DNA of 64,000 nucleotides from Lottia gigantea (taxonomy: Eukaryota; Mollusca; Gastropoda; Lottiidae): positions 5,734,010 to 5,798,009 of the forward strand of contig NW_008708986.1 in the NCBI RefSeq assembly GCF_000327385.1. The letters are read 5' to 3'. The notes under the pieces are model-generated. The model was not told the origin of the DNA and ran no database searches. It was given only the letters and a program-made list of their open reading frames with translations. Shown in pieces: positions 45,709 through 59,400 of this stretch (the stretch's first letter is position 1; every line of letters begins with the position of its first letter). The translations under genes and the position numbers were made by a program.

Positions 45709-48700
45709 TTATGAAACACGAACAGGTTGCTCTGATTTTGTTGTAAACTTTGTCCAATACTCCATGTCGGGAGAGCTAGCAGGTAGAGGGACACAACTCT
45801 TCAGTAACTCAGGAACTGTGAGTCTATGAAAGCCACTGTCATTTTCCTGTGTCTGAAAATAAGAATGGTGAAAATTAAGAAATCAATGAGAATCCTAATA
45901 TAGAATTTATATATATATACAAATATAGGGAGAAAGGTAATTTGTGTAGAGGGAATGGTCATAAGAAATATCAGATCAAACTAGCCAGCTGCCAGGAAAT
46001 GTACCCCATAATTTAATTGATCTACAAGGAAAATTCAAAGAGACCAGAGGGATTTAGCCATTGTGGTCATCCATGGCTTCTATCTTTCCAATTAACATTT
46101 GACATCACCTGTGGTTCCAGTGGTTCTAGAAAAACATAAATTATTGCATTGACGCGATAGTGATGCCATAATCTACGTAATTTAAGTTTTCTTGAATTAT
46201 AACCTTTGTGTAAGGGAAATTTGAACAATGCAGACTCTATACCTCTGTATTGGGCTTAGATGCTCAATTATATCTGCAATGTTTTTTGAACAATTCTTGC
46301 TGTTATGAAGTGTACTCTCAACAAATTTATGTTATGTTTTAACTAGATTGTGCTTATTTACAGTTTTTAAAATACTGTCTATAAAGCATACTAAAAGAAG
46401 ATATCTAATGGGTGCTAGGGTCAGGTCAACCTACAATCTAAGAGAAAAAATAACTTTGATAGTTCCACTTTATTCCAGATAAAATTTATGAAATCTGTCA
46501 ATAGGTAATTAAGGCAAGTAGCAAAACATAAAAGATAAAAAATTATTTCTTTTTCTTCATGGCAGCTCATTAATTAATTTTTTAATACTAGGTAACTTGA
46601 TATTCCGGTCAAAAGCTTAAAATGACAGATTAACCAGTCTTTTATATGAAGTTGTGTTATTATATCATGCCTTCTCTGACCTCAGTAATTTTCTAAGATA
46701 ATTTTAAAGTTTATTATGTTAAACCACAATGTTATTATAAGACTATGAATTATGGTTTTGATGATTAATTCCTGTCTTATCTGAAAAGTTTAATTTGGAT
46801 ATCTCTTTATTCATTTCAGAGCCGTAAAGTTTAGACTTTTAAAGTGTCTTCAATTGACACTATGAACTTTCTGAAAGTTTAAACTACAGTATGCACTAGG
46901 TTAACTTTTTGAATTTATGGGATTATTTTTTTTTTAAATCAAATCGAAACCATAAATTTTTATTAAAAATGGTATTCAAACAGTAATCCCAATGTGAACT
47001 CTTTCTAAAAGAGATGATAAACTGAGGTGCTGATTTCCATCAGGTGTTCAAGATATATTAAAGGGACACAACATCCATTTGACCATTCGTACCTAAGCCT
47101 CAGAGAAGGACATTTTTTAGCTAAGCTAATCAGTAATAATAGTTAACAACTCATCTTTGAAATTTGATCCTTAAAATCCATGAGTGTCCAGAATTATCCA
47201 AGTTTGAACTTTAAAGACAACTTGTTTTTGCTTGAGACTTTGCCATTTTTGGGGGAAAAAAAAGGGTTTGAAGAATATTTGAAGGGATTATGCAATTGTC
47301 GTGCAGTTCTAGTTCTTCTGAATACATACTTTACATATATACCAGATCCAAATCAACCCCAAAAATGCTGAACCTATCCTTTTAAGCACCCCCTAGTAGT
47401 TCAAAATTAAAATAAAAGCAGCTATTACCTGAGATTTTGATTGGTTGTTATTATTTTGGTTTCTAATGGCAACAGCCACACAATGGTCTCCTAACATGGT
47501 TTCTTCAAATGACCATTGAGGATCAGGTTTACCTTCTATTTTAACAGTGGTATCATAAGATATTTTACTGGTAGATAAATCTCTTGTTGGTAGAGTAAAT
47601 TCTAATTTTCCAATCTCAAAACCAATGCCTACTCCTAAAGCTTTAACTATACTTTCTTTCAAACACTGAAAACAGTTTTGTCAGGCAGAGTAACATAAGA
47701 ATATTGCAGGTATATTACAATTGGTACTCTATAATTTGATAGTATACAATAAACTAATAAGATAGTGGACCACAGCCATATATGCCCACCACGAATGGTA
47801 AATATTCAAGATTTTGGGGCAAGGGCAATAACTCTGCTTCTAACGGTCGAAAATAGCTCAAATTCGAACTTGATCTTCGTTTTATGAATATGTATACACA
47901 TACCAAATTTCATTTGATTCCATAAAAGAATCTAGTTTTTAGAGCCTTTACAAGCAAATGTTGACGGACGGACCGACAGACGGACAGGGGTGCCGGCAAT
48001 ATACGTCCACATAGAGAGATGTGGGCGCATAAAAAAGGATCATGACCAAAAGCATCTCAAACTTAAAAGTGAATCAAACTGGGGTCTCATTGGAACTTAC
48101 ATGAATTGAGCTCAAGAAGCAAGCAAGGTAATTACCTTGAAAGAAAATCTTGACTTGAGAAAAATGTATGTAAAATTGAAGATTTGACTTACCCAATGTC
48201 TATAAAATATTTTCATCTGATCAGACTCTTTAGAATAACTAGCTACTGTTTTCCATTCATTATCTGTTAAATGTCTTTTCATTACACCAAAAAACTTGGA
48301 TATAGAGGTACCTCCTTAAACATCAAATATAAAAAATGTTTTGAAGCTTTAGGTGAACTTTTGCCTTTTAACGTCAAACAAATCAAACTGATGTATCTGC
48401 TGTTCGAAAAGTTTTTCAATTTTGTAGGTAAGCCACCATCTTCACAATATCAAGCTATTACGATTACCTTGACTGCAACAGCAATCTTTCATGTATCACA
48501 GAAGTTCTAAGTCAGTTTAATACCTTGTCTGCAATAGCCACTATTCTTGTATCACACAGCGCAATTTGTTTGGATTGTACCCCAATGAATACAACCAATC
48601 ATAGCCCAGACAGACTGATAACAATAAAGCTTATTGTTTAGAGACTTTCTGTCAAGGACTGTGATTGGCTATAGGGCCTATTTACTGGGACACAATCCAA

Positions 48701-50217
48701 TCAAATCCCTGCATTTCGTGATACGAGAATAGTAGCTATTGCAGTCAAGTTATAAGATGAAGTTCATAATAGCTCCACTTTCTGCAGGTAAAGCAAATTA
48801 CTGATTACATTAATGTGAAACGATTATCAACTTCATAATGTGATCAAATTTTCTATTGGCTCTGCTTTGAAATTTCACATAAAAATTTCTGATTTCCAAT
48901 AATTTTCAAAATGCACATCAGGCCACATATTCTCATAACGGTCTTAGCGCTAGGATGTCCTAGAATCAATGTTAGTAGATAAAAATCTAGGACATCATAG
49001 CACTAAGATCATTTCAAGAATACGTGGCCAGTTTGTGTTTTAATTCACTGTCTAGTAAATTTTCATGATTTAGGCCTTTCCCTCGAGTTTAACCTGTAAA
49101 TATTGACAACCTTACTTTGTGATTGTGAATCCATTACATCAATACCAACTTGATGTTGTTTTTCTGCTGCTAAGACAACATAATCTCCTTGATGTGAAAT
49201 ATTAAAGTTGTAGTTGCTGAATTCTGGTGGCAGATCATTTAGTAGTATTGGTTTCCCCTTTTCAGTACGTCCCAACTTTATATCAGTATATGGAATGCCT
49301 AATATGTGTGATGTAGCTACTCTGATCAACAAACGACCTATCTGAACATTAAGGAATAGAAAATTTGTTAAGGTATTTATTTGTGCCTCGAAAGCTTATA
49401 GAACTCATTTTCAGCTATCTAGACAACTAATGACAAATTCTCTTGCAAATAATCAAAAACAAAAAGTAATCACTTCCATAATTTCTATCATCGAATCTTC
49501 CAGTGGAAATTCATAATTAAGCACCTTGCAAAAGCATACACAATTATATCAAAATAAAATGTAATCTTTCTGGTTTTGTTCTGTCCAATAGAATAATATA
49601 CTTTACCATAGAAGACTTGGAATCCTTCCTGAATACGAATCGACCAATTCGTTCTTTTTCCTCTGTTTGTACACATTGTCCTGCCAGAATCCATTCTGAT
49701 TGTGAGGCACTCCAGGCTTTAGACCTGACTGCCAGTCTTAAACTGTTTTTAGATAGAGAACTGAAATAAATAAACAGTCTTTATCATTTATTCATTTTGT
49801 CTCGATATTTTCCATTCTATTAATGATTGAGAGACCAGTTGACACATTGATAAAATGATTCTGTCTGGTAACACTAAATTAAAAAATGCTTGAATTTCAA
49901 GATGTATATCCAAGTTACAGAATTCAATAACTCGGGAAAAAGCATACAATTGATAACAATGAATGAGGATGATGCTTTTTCAGCTGTTTAGCTATTCAAA
50001 AATTTAGCTACCGGTATATTAATATGTAAGTTTACTATTAATCACAAAATATATCATCAGCTCATTCTAAATTCAAAACTGAAATGTCATTTACAATTCT
50101 ATACGATTCATTCCTGGACATTACGACGATTGCGTTATAAAATTTGATTCATCAGCTGGGTTTAGATGATGCTATTCACATTATTTTCTTCTACGGTAGG
50201 CTATATTACCTGATCAT
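45709..50217 (-). CDS. AASDHPPT: 4'-phosphopantetheinyl transferase (AASDHPPT), six exons
   Basis: Minus-strand exons 50210-50217 (tentative), 49607-49760, 49116-49341, 48193-48314, 47429-47665 and 45709-45852. They total 891 nt, 296 residues; human is 309. The enzyme moves phosphopantetheine from CoA to a serine of carrier domains (fatty acid synthase ACP, aminoadipate-semialdehyde dehydrogenase). Seen: EEKERIGRFVF; RTEKGKPIL; NFNISHQGDYVVLAAE; the metal-binding VGIDVMD (D122); KRHLTDNEW; and CLKESIVKALGVGIGFE (K173, E174, S175). These are the conserved motifs of the Sfp family. The first exon is only ATGATCAG before a GTAATA donor. It restores the phase and gives MISSLSKNSLRLAVRSKAW, but rests on eight bases. 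From 49760 downwards the model is firm. Confidence 0.92.
47060..47385. repeat. 'AAAGGGACAG' fold-back element in the last AASDHPPT intron
   Basis: Starts TTAAAGGGACACAACATCC and ends CCTATCCTTTTAAG, inverted relative to 40225-40538 (AATCAACCCCAAAAATG near its right end). It abuts the 47429 exon boundary within 45 bases. Confidence 0.7.
47790..48033 (+). repeat. Dispersed 'GGGCAATAACTC' element, short copy
   Basis: Contains GGGGCAAGGGCAATAACTCT, ACCAAATTTCATTTGATTCC, TTGACGGACGGACCGACAG and a terminal hairpin (CCACATAGAGAGATGTGGGC). It is a single-unit relative of 2827-3990, in an AASDHPPT intron. Confidence 0.7.
48500..48770. repeat. Fold-back element, 'TTGATTGG' family, best copy
   Basis: Left arm: ACCTTGTCTGCAATAGCCAC then TATTCTTGTATCAC and TTTGGATTGT. 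Right arm: ACAATCCAATCAAATCCCTG then CATTTCGTGATACGAGAATA and GTAGCTATTGCAGTCAAG. Arms are about 60 bp with several mismatches. It lies in an AASDHPPT intron, next to a partial extra arm at 48430-48500. Confidence 0.7.
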
Positions 50218-51399
50218 GTCGTTGCCAGCATTTTCAGACATAGTTCAACAGGCTATTCTGTTTATTAATGTTTGGTTAGGGGGATATTTGTTTTTCCTGA
50301 TATTCTACTTTCAGGTTATCGCCACATTCAGTTTCCGGTTTCTAAAAATATCTGGAGTCAGACAACAACTAGTTGTAGGCTTATCACGGTGCGTCTAAGA
50401 AGTGAAAACGGTAAAAAAAAAAAAACTCATATAAACTATTGACGATATTTAAAATCATTCATTTGAACACCAGTCAAGCCTTGTGCTATTGTATGGTATT
50501 GCGGTATACTAGGACGATCGGTAAATATATACATTATGTTCTGCTTTCTTATCACATCATTAATCACAATTTCTCAATTACAATTACCAAACAATTAGAG
50601 AAGACAGTCAAGTCGATGATCAGTTGATATGAGATTTTAATGATGAGATGCTATCAGATTGACCCCCTTAAGCCTGAGTTCACGTGGGCTTTACATCAAA
50701 TACTACCATTTTGATTGGTCGGTAGGGAGGGTTATGGTAAGGATTTATTGAGTATCTCGAGGGAACAGTTGGGTTCTCATTAGATCTTATCGCTTTAAAA
50801 AGTAAACAATCTTCATCAATTTATCTTGTAAAATCTTTATTACCGACGTCTGTTTAAAATACCCCAGTTATGTCCCTTTGATCAATGTTTCAAGTTGTCT
50901 CAGAGAGATAATCTATGTGAGATAATCTTCTTGTTAATCGCTCTGTTATCAGTTACGAATAAACTAAGTTTTGCAGTGGATATGTGTCCAGACGTCACAT
51001 TGCAACTTACTAATTACTGAAGAATTCTTATATTATGGGACTTTAGAACCGTCGAAAGATAGGCCTACATTTAAAATCAGACGACACGCAAAACTTATGA
51101 AAGTGCACCCCTTTGCCAGTGCCTTCTGTCGGATAGTAACTTGTTACCTTTCAACCACCCTAAACTTTGTATGTTTATACAACTTGGTAAAATAAACATT
51201 TACTGTGGACAGTAAGAATCAGATGATAAAATAATGATCTTATTAAGGTTGATAAATTGAGTAAATAGCTACTACTTATGGTGCAGCAAGAATAATGTTC
51301 AAAGTTTACATATCAGCAATATAATATTAGATACTGAATTTTATGCTTCATATTATTCTCAATACACCAAAGTGTATATGCATTCATGAGTGCCAGAGT
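50218..51399. other. Upstream flank of AASDHPPT
   Basis: No recognisable exon. The short open frames at 50439-50627 and 50971-51195 match nothing I know. The AASDHPPT promoter should lie at its left end. Confidence 0.4.
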
Positions 51400-52640
51400 A
51401 CCGAGTGAAATAAGAACCAAAACTTGGCTACAGGATAAACTACGAAATAAGGAATGGGATATATTGGCTATAGAATATACAAAGAAGAAATTGCCAGGAT
51501 ATCTTGGTTATAGAATAGACTACTAAGTAAGGGCTGTGATATCCTGGCTATAGAATAAACCAAGAAATAATGGCCAGGATATCTTTGCTATAGAATAGAC
51601 TACTAAGTAAGGGCTGTGATATCCTGGCTATAGAATAAACTAAGAAGTTAGAACTGGGATAATTGGCTACAGAATAAACTAAGAAGTTAAGGACTGTGAT
51701 ATCTTGGCTATAGAATAAACTAATAAGTAAGGGCTGTGATATTATGACTAGAAAATAAACTACGATAAGGGTTGTGATATCTTACTTATAGAATAAACCA
51801 ACAAGTAAGGGCTGTGATATATGGGCTACAGAATAAGCTAAGAAGTAAGAACTGGGATATCTTGGCTATACAGAATAAACTACGAAATAAGGATTGGGAT
51901 ATATTGGCTAGTAAGGGCTGGGTTATCTTGGATATAGAATAGACTACTAAGTAAAGGCTGTGATATCTTGGCTACAGAATAAACTCAAAAGAAAGGACTG
52001 GGATATCTTGGCTATAGAATAGGCTACTGAAGTAAGGACCGGAATATTTTTGCTATGGAATAAACTACTAAATAAGGGCTAGGTTATCTTAGCTACAAAA
52101 TAAACTAATAAGTAAGGACTGTGATATCTTGGCTATAGATTAAACTAATAAGTAAGGGCTGTGATATCACTGACTACAGAATAAACTAACAAGTAAGGGC
52201 TGTGATATCTTTGTTATAGATTAAACTAATAAGTAAGGACTGTGATATCTTGGCTATAGAATAAACTAATAAGTAAGGGCTGTGATATCACTGACTACAG
52301 AATAAACTAATAAGTAAGGACTGTGATATCTTTGTTATAGAATAAACTAATAAGTAAGGGCTGTGATATCTTGGGTATTGAATAAATTAATAAGTAAGGG
52401 GTTGGATATCTTGACTACAGAATAAACTAACAAGTAAGAGCTGTGATATCTTTGTTATAGATTAAACTAATAAGTAAGGACTGTGATATCTTGGCTATAG
52501 AATTAACGAATAAGTAAGGGCTGTGTTATCACTGACTACAGAATAAACTAACAAGTAAGGGTTGTGATATCACTGACTACAGAATAAACTAACAAGTAAG
52601 GGTTGTGATATCTTTGCTTTGGATTAAACTAATAAGTAAG
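51400..52640 (+). repeat. Degenerate tandem array, ~40-bp unit, about 30 copies
   Basis: Consensus near CTATAGAATAAACTAATAAG then TAAGGGCTGTGATATCTTGG. Copies at the left end are the most diverged, and those at 52080-52640 are the most regular, with a doubled higher-order pattern (TTGGCTATAG alternating with CACTGACTACAG). Intergenic, about 1.5-2.8 kb upstream of HAND. Confidence 0.9.
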
Positions 52641-53693
52641 GAAAATAAAAGCAAAGGACGAAAAATTTGAGAACAACATACCTTATAGGGACAAAAATGC
52701 CGCTCCCTGAAACGGTCAAGTGATTGATTAACATTTGTCTTGTATCCTGATTTTATCTCAAATCAAAGCTGGGGTTTTCGAACACATTCTGTGATACGAT
52801 AGGGTTGGTCAGATGCACCGAAAAACGATTTATAAACAAAACTACAAGTAAAAAAATTTAATGCTCTCAAGTGTTCTCTCCTGTTGTCTGATTTTTAACG
52901 ACTGTAGGCATATAGGACTGATCCACGGTACAATACTACCTTTCGGATACCAGAAATAATTTCAGAGAATTGAAAAATATTCTTAAAAATACAACCAAAT
53001 ACATGAACAAATAATGTCTATTTTACCGAATGTAAGAATAAATTCTAATTTAAATATTAGCATAAGGAATGAATTTGTCTGCTCTTGTTCACAAGTTTCT
53101 TCTTTGAAAACATAAAGGTATCAAAGAATAATAATTCCATATGCATGTTTTTGTGCTTATCATTGTCTTCTGGGTCCTATCTTAATTTTCTGTTCAATAA
53201 ATATTTTTTTTTGTTAACAGGTGATTAAGTTGTCTAACAATGATTGTCTTATATCTGGTATACATTTTGATCTATTACTGGTATCTCTCTTCATAATGAA
53301 ACTCGGTGTAAGGTTCGTCTATAAACTAATCATAAAGATCAAGATTGACGTCATTCGATGTAGAATAATATATTTTTGATACCTAACCCTATATCAAATC
53401 TCTTATAGTTTTAAAAACAGAACTCATGTAAACCGGCAAAATACAAGCGAAGACAAATCTTTCTCGTCATATGATAGCTTAATCTAATTAGAATATTGGA
53501 TTGATTAAATATGTTAATTTATTTAAAAAAATAGCCCTGCTTTTTCTGTCTCCATCTGTTATTCGAAACAAATTAATCAAATAGAAACATCGAATATTAT
53601 GTCGAAACATGGGGAACTCATAGAATTAGAATTATCATCTCTTAACGATAGAGATCACCATTATTCCGACACGCGATGGGCGGTATTTATACC

Positions 53694-53840
53694 TTTTACT
53701 TCACGCGTTCTGATATTCTAAATGATTGGCACTTCATTTTCAGGAATGGCGTTCCACGTGAAGGGGCGGGGTTAAGTTATTATGGACGTTGAATTCTTCA
53801 ATTATGGGCGTTTTGATTGGCTAATTGATCCTTGACGTCA
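53694..53840 (+). promoter_or_regulatory. Candidate HAND promoter cluster
   Basis: Within 150 bases there are TATTTATA (53694-53701), a CACGTG E-box (53755-53760), a GC box GGGGCGGGG (53763-53771), GATTGG, i.e. an inverted CCAAT (53815-53820), and a perfect CRE TGACGTCA (53833-53840). It lies 330-470 bases upstream of the HAND start codon in otherwise AT-rich DNA. The motifs are seen; their use is inference. Confidence 0.5.
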
Positions 53841-54166
53841 TGGGGTTTACGGTAGTTAGAGAATTCCCATGGCGTTATCTAAGATTCGTAAAAACAGGAA
53901 AACGTGGAATAATATAACAGACAAAATTTTGACCAGAACCAGGGAAATATCTTGAATATTTCCTGCGACTATTTTGTCACTTCTTATTATATTGTGATTT
54001 CTTGGATAAGCGCCATTTTGGAATTTCATCAACTCGGAGGAGCTGAATTTTTTCCAAATTAAAAGTGACTTGTGAAATTTAACAGAAAATTGAGCGGAAT
54101 TGCAATAAAAATTCAATATTGGATCGTATCTGAATAATTTTGTGTGTGAACTCTGCGAATTAGAAA

Positions 54167-54724
54167 ATGAGTTTAAGTGTTGGTCCGTATGCACAGTCAT
54201 ACCCGCACCCGGGCATGACCCACGACATCTACCAATATCAACAAGTGCGCTACCCCGAACACCCTGATCCGGGATATTTTCAGAACTGGGTTTTAAACGC
54301 GACGCAAGATTTACCAGTGGGACAAGAACATCATTATATGAGCGGAGGAACCCCTTCACCCACGGATTATCACCATCATCATCCGCATCATCATCATTAT
54401 GCCCAGTACGATCCGAACCCACATCGTCACGTTAAGCGCAAAGGAACCGCAAATAAAAAAGAACGAAGACGGACACTAAGTATAAACAGTGCGTTTTCAA
54501 ATTTAAGAGGATGTATTCCGAATGTTCCCACGGACACAAAACTATCCAAAATAAAAACTTTGCGGTTAGCCACAAGTTATATTACATATCTTATGGACGT
54601 TCTGTCAAAAGATGACCCAACTCTAACTCAAGCAGGATTTAAAGCTGATCTCTCCAAAAAATCTTCTTCGCACTCTCATAATGCAGTGAATAGTTTAACA
54701 GATAAACATATTAAGAAAGAGTCG
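54167..54724 (+). CDS. HAND2: HAND bHLH transcription factor, first coding exon (186 residues)
   Basis: A nuclear basic helix-loop-helix regulator; in other animals HAND proteins pair with E proteins and act in heart, visceral mesoderm and neural-crest development. Residues 93-146 are the bHLH (GTANKKERRRTLSINSAFSN, LRGCIPNVPTDTKLSKIKTL, RLATSYITYLMDVLSKDD), nearly the same as vertebrate HAND2 (GTANRKERRRTQSINSAF..). The start MSLSVG also resembles HAND2 MSLVGG. A histidine tract lies at 69-77. The exon ends KKES|GTGAGT in phase 0; the open frame to 54775 is intron read-through. Vertebrate HAND genes also have one intron after the bHLH, then a short exon ending in a GWPQHVWALEL-like tail. I did not find that exon, so the intron is probably longer than 9 kb, or I missed it. 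Invertebrates usually have a single HAND gene, so the symbol stands for the family. Confidence 0.93.
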
Positions 54725-55289
54725 GTGAGTTCACTTAACAATATAATTGTATTTTTCAATGAACATCGCCCATGAAGACGCTTAGACAGTTACTTTCTCT
54801 TGAAGTAAATGATCCCATAGTAACTAGTGTAGGTCGAAATAATCTGGAACTTTAGTTCGTCATAGTAATTGTTGGAATCCTAATGCATGTTTGTGAAAAA
54901 ATAGTTTTCCATTAATGTTTGCCAATCAAGAGTGACAATCAGATACAAGTTATCACCTTCTGCACTATTCAATTTTAACAAGCAAATCAAGCGACTGTGT
55001 TAGGGAAATACATGGATATCTATTGAGTATTTTAAAATTATCATCAATGTACATGTATATAACAAAGATAATGTATTTTAATATATGGGACGGGTTTACA
55101 ATGAACTGAATTGAATCTTAACATAGTGTTTATTTCTTGATATATATATATATTTATAATTTATAAGTTATCAAGTACATCTTTATAAAGAGAGAAATGG
55201 GATTAACTTTGAAATATTACCAGGATTTTCACAATCCCTTTCTGAAAGATAAACATGTATAAGTAGGTATAATTTATTAATATCTACAA

Positions 55290-56400
55290 CACACAAGTCA
55301 CAATTTCAATTTTAATCAACAAACCGTTTCAAATAATACTGAATCCAATCGCATTTATAATAATTATAACTAAAACTTTTAATTTTCTGTAAATATATTA
55401 TACAAGTTTATATAACAAAAATCTTATATAAAATTCTATAAACTGTTTATAAGAAGCACCATGTCAACTGATAATCATCAATAAAAAACTTATAACATAT
55501 TATAAAACTCATTTATATACACTTTCTAAACAGGTTAATATGGAATATTTATTATCAATAAGTTTATTGGTGCAAAATATAAGAAGAATAATGTCAACTG
55601 ATAGTCATCAATAGCAAAATACCAATCTCATTAATGTAAAATTCTCTATTGGTTTATATAAACTGTTTATTATCCATTAAACTACACGTTAAAAGATAGT
55701 CATCAATAGCAAACTTATAACCTATTATCAATCTCATTAATGTAAAATTCTCTATTGGTTTATATAAACAGTTTATTATCCATAAAACAACAAGTTAAAT
55801 AACAGTCATCAATATATAGCAAACTTTTATAACTTATTATAAATCCCATTGATAACCAAATTATATTAATAGAAGCTTATATTAAATATTTTTATCCATA
55901 AGAAATGAATATTTCTCTGTAAATTGGTAAGCCAATCAAAGCAACTGATAGTTACATAAATCAAACTTATAATCCTTTATCAATTTCATTGAAATGAAAA
56001 ACTTTATGTAAAAAAGTCTATATAAACTGTTTATTATCCACTAGAAAATCGTTTATATCTAAAAAAAAATATGAAGCAAATCAACTGATAGTCATCAATA
56101 GCAAACTTATAACTTATTATCAATCTCATACAATACTATATATATATTATAGGTTTTTATAAACTGTTTATTATTCATGAGGAAATCAAAATGTTTTACT
56201 TGCTAATATGAGCCACTGAAGCAACTGATAGTCACAAAAACCAAGCTTATAATCAATTACAAACCTAATTGAGATGCAAATACTGTTTCTCATCCATAAC
56301 AGAATCAAAATCGATTTCTGTAAAAATTCAAAGAGCATCAAATCAACTGATAGTCTTCAATAGCAAACTATAATTAATTATCATAAACCCCTTATGAGGG
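55290..56400. repeat. Degenerate tandem array, ~100-110-bp unit, about 9 copies
   Basis: Recurring blocks are CAACTGATAGTCATCAATAG, CAAACTTATAACTTATTATC, AATCTCATTAATGTAAAATT and TATAAACTGTTTATTATCCA. Very A/T-rich and diverged. It lies in the presumed first intron of HAND. Confidence 0.8.
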
Positions 56401-59400
56401 TTTTTACAAGTTTATATTCTCTATGCAGTAAATGTACATGAGCAATACAACAAGTTTGTCTTTCCTACTGAGTCCTTTAATTCCAACCTATATATGAAGA
56501 TCCCTAGTAATATGATAAACATGGGCGTATAAGAGTTCACAACTTTCATTTAATTACAAGCAAACTGTATGTTGAAAGATTGTGGAATCTCTCATATTGG
56601 AAACCGTGCTTACATAATTCCCCTATGAAAAATGTTGAAAAATTTCCAATCTACTTCTTTCCGTGTATTAAGACATTGTACCTACTAATATTGATGCCAT
56701 ATTAACATTTTGCCTCGTGGTGTCTATTTAAGTAAAAAATAACTTTCAAAATTAGGAATTATTACATTTGAATGTTTTGATATTTTTTCGAGGGAAATTT
56801 TGTTTAGCATTCATAAATTGAAAGGAATTCAAAGAAAATTCCTTAACATGAAGTCTTGGTCTACTGTCACTTATAGCCTCTAAACCCGTCTCCTTTTCCC
56901 CATAAATGTCATTTAGATTTGAGAGTAAAGTATATTTTAAAATACACCGTATAAACAACACAGTGGGAGGTCCGCCATTTTCTTTTTTAGATTTTTTAGT
57001 CTTTCATTTTATATTCACTTTATTCCTTTTATATCAATTAATGTGTTTATCTTGAAACGTAAATGATAAAAAGTTAAAGAAAATGTTCAATAAACCAATT
57101 ATTTTTAAGGGATCTTGGGCTGTTTAAAGGGACATTGTGGTCTAATCTTCTTCTCTGCCAGCTTCCTTCATTCCTGATACCCATATCTTTTTCCTGAATT
57201 GGGTTGGCGTTCAACAGAAAATCTAAAGTAATGGACAATAATCCAAATAATGAACAAACGTTCGGTATGGGCGAGAAGGGCAATTATGGTATTTGTACAC
57301 ATTTGGTCTATATAGCTTTTATCGATCATTTCATTGGTTTAAAAAGCTACTGGCATAGAGCTCGAGCTGCATAACAAATTCGTCAGATTACCCTGAGTAA
57401 AATCACAAATCGAAATATCTATATCCACAATATCAGCATGTTGAGCAATTAACTCAGCAAATATGGTGCAATTATACAGCACACAATCTAGTGCAAAGAA
57501 ACTTCAACTAATTGCATAGCGACCTTGACATTGCTATTCGTTTCCGCTGTAATAATGCGTAAAATTATCTGAATACGTGTAAATTGTCCACCTACAACCG
57601 TAGTAACGAATTTATCTTCTTAACAGCCTATTAAATAACTGCATACAAACATTATGAATGAAGAATTTGTGGGAAATCTGACGTTACATGACGTAAATAT
57701 GGCGTATCCTTGAGAAAATCTCTTCATATCTCGCGATATCCCGTAGAGAACATGAAGATAACGGAGGTATATTTTACGCGAGATTGTCTGAGATTATACG
57801 AGTTTTTGTGAGATTTAAGAATATAAATTGTCATAATTTGTAAATTTTTGTCAGAATTATCGACATAACGGTATAAAACTTTTAACATGTAGATAACTTT
57901 AGAAATTATATAGACTATATAATATTTTTTACTAACAATTTAAATTTTTAATCTTTACGTTTGTCAACAATTTATTGTCTTAAATCGCGGCGGGTTTTTC
58001 AAATTTTTATTTGAATGATGCAGTGTATATCACTTTCTTGTGCATAAATTCACACCCCCGATAACTTCAAATCATAAAAATGTACGTTTATTACCGTATA
58101 ATCTATGAAGGTTTCAAAGTTATGATCATAGCATATTTTCGACAAGTTAAGGAATATATTTGAGTTAAAATTGGCTGCAACAATATTTTAGCCACCCAGA
58201 ACACTTTTGAAAATTAGAATTTAGTTCGCCTTCAACTGAATAAAGATAAACTACCTTAACCCGACTAAAGTAAGGGTAAAATAATTATCACTCCTTACCA
58301 TTTCTTAGATTTTAGCCCATTGTTTATGTAATTTAATACGAACCAGAAGTAGGCGTCAGAGTATTTACAAAATATAAAGAAATAACTATAGAGAGTTAAT
58401 TATGTTTCTGGCAGTGAAAAATCGAAATTTTGAATGCATGATTCTAATACAATCTGTGGTCTTAGATGAAAACTGATACCTTACCTGCAACCCCTCTCCA
58501 TCTCCCAAACACCAATGTAAAACACTGGCCAAGGCCAATGAAATAAAAATAAATAACCAATTGGCTTAACTATAAAGTATCGATAATAAATATTGTGTAC
58601 ATATTATAAGGCAAGAGCTAATTAAAACATCAATTTTCAAATCAGTATTTCACAACTACACGTAAAGCCTGTTAGAAAAAGACATGCGAAAACCATGTTA
58701 CATTGCCTGATGTTTTTGTTTTGACCAATTCCATTTGCATGCTAACTAGCCTATTTGGTGCCAGTGAGAAATATTTGTCAATTATTCTGAGTGATTTAGG
58801 AATTAATTACCAAAGCGACAAATGTAACGATTCCCGAGCGATATCAGACGACAAATGTGCGACCGTCAGCAACAACTGGTATGTCATGCAAAGAATAAAT
58901 CATAAATAAATACAGTTTGGAAAGAAATAACAGCAATTTTCAGAACAGGCCCGTAGCCCTCCGAAAATAAAGGCTGACCTATACCGTCACTGCAACTATT
59001 GCCCCTCCGGATATATTACTTGTAATTATAACTTTAATGAAATGACACTTTCTTAAGTAACTGTTATAAAATGACACTTTCTTCTGTAACTGTAGCTGTA
59101 ATGACCCACATCATCGAAAGAAAACCGGATTTAGAATGTTTGGCGAAATCGAACCCCGGATCACCAGGTTTTTTGAGTACCCCAAAACGAATCTGATGAT
59201 ACTTCAGGTTTCAATATCATAAGTTTAAATCTGTCTTTTATTAAAGTGTCCTGGAACCTGCCTTTTCTCTACACTTAAATTGGTAAAATTATCTGTCTAA
59301 ATAGGTCTAAATATTAATGTCTTCTTCAAAGAGATTTTTTCTCTAATGGCTGTCAACACTGGTTCAGTTTTATATTTTAACCGATTTGTAATCTCGTCAT

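Noticed and set aside
53856-54422. 188-residue minus-strand frame opposite HAND
   Set aside because: Antisense shadow of the HAND exon and its 5' region; no domain.
54725-54775. C-terminal 17 residues of the HAND open frame
   Set aside because: They follow a strong donor (TCG|GTGAGT) at the position where HAND genes have their intron, and are unlike the conserved tail.
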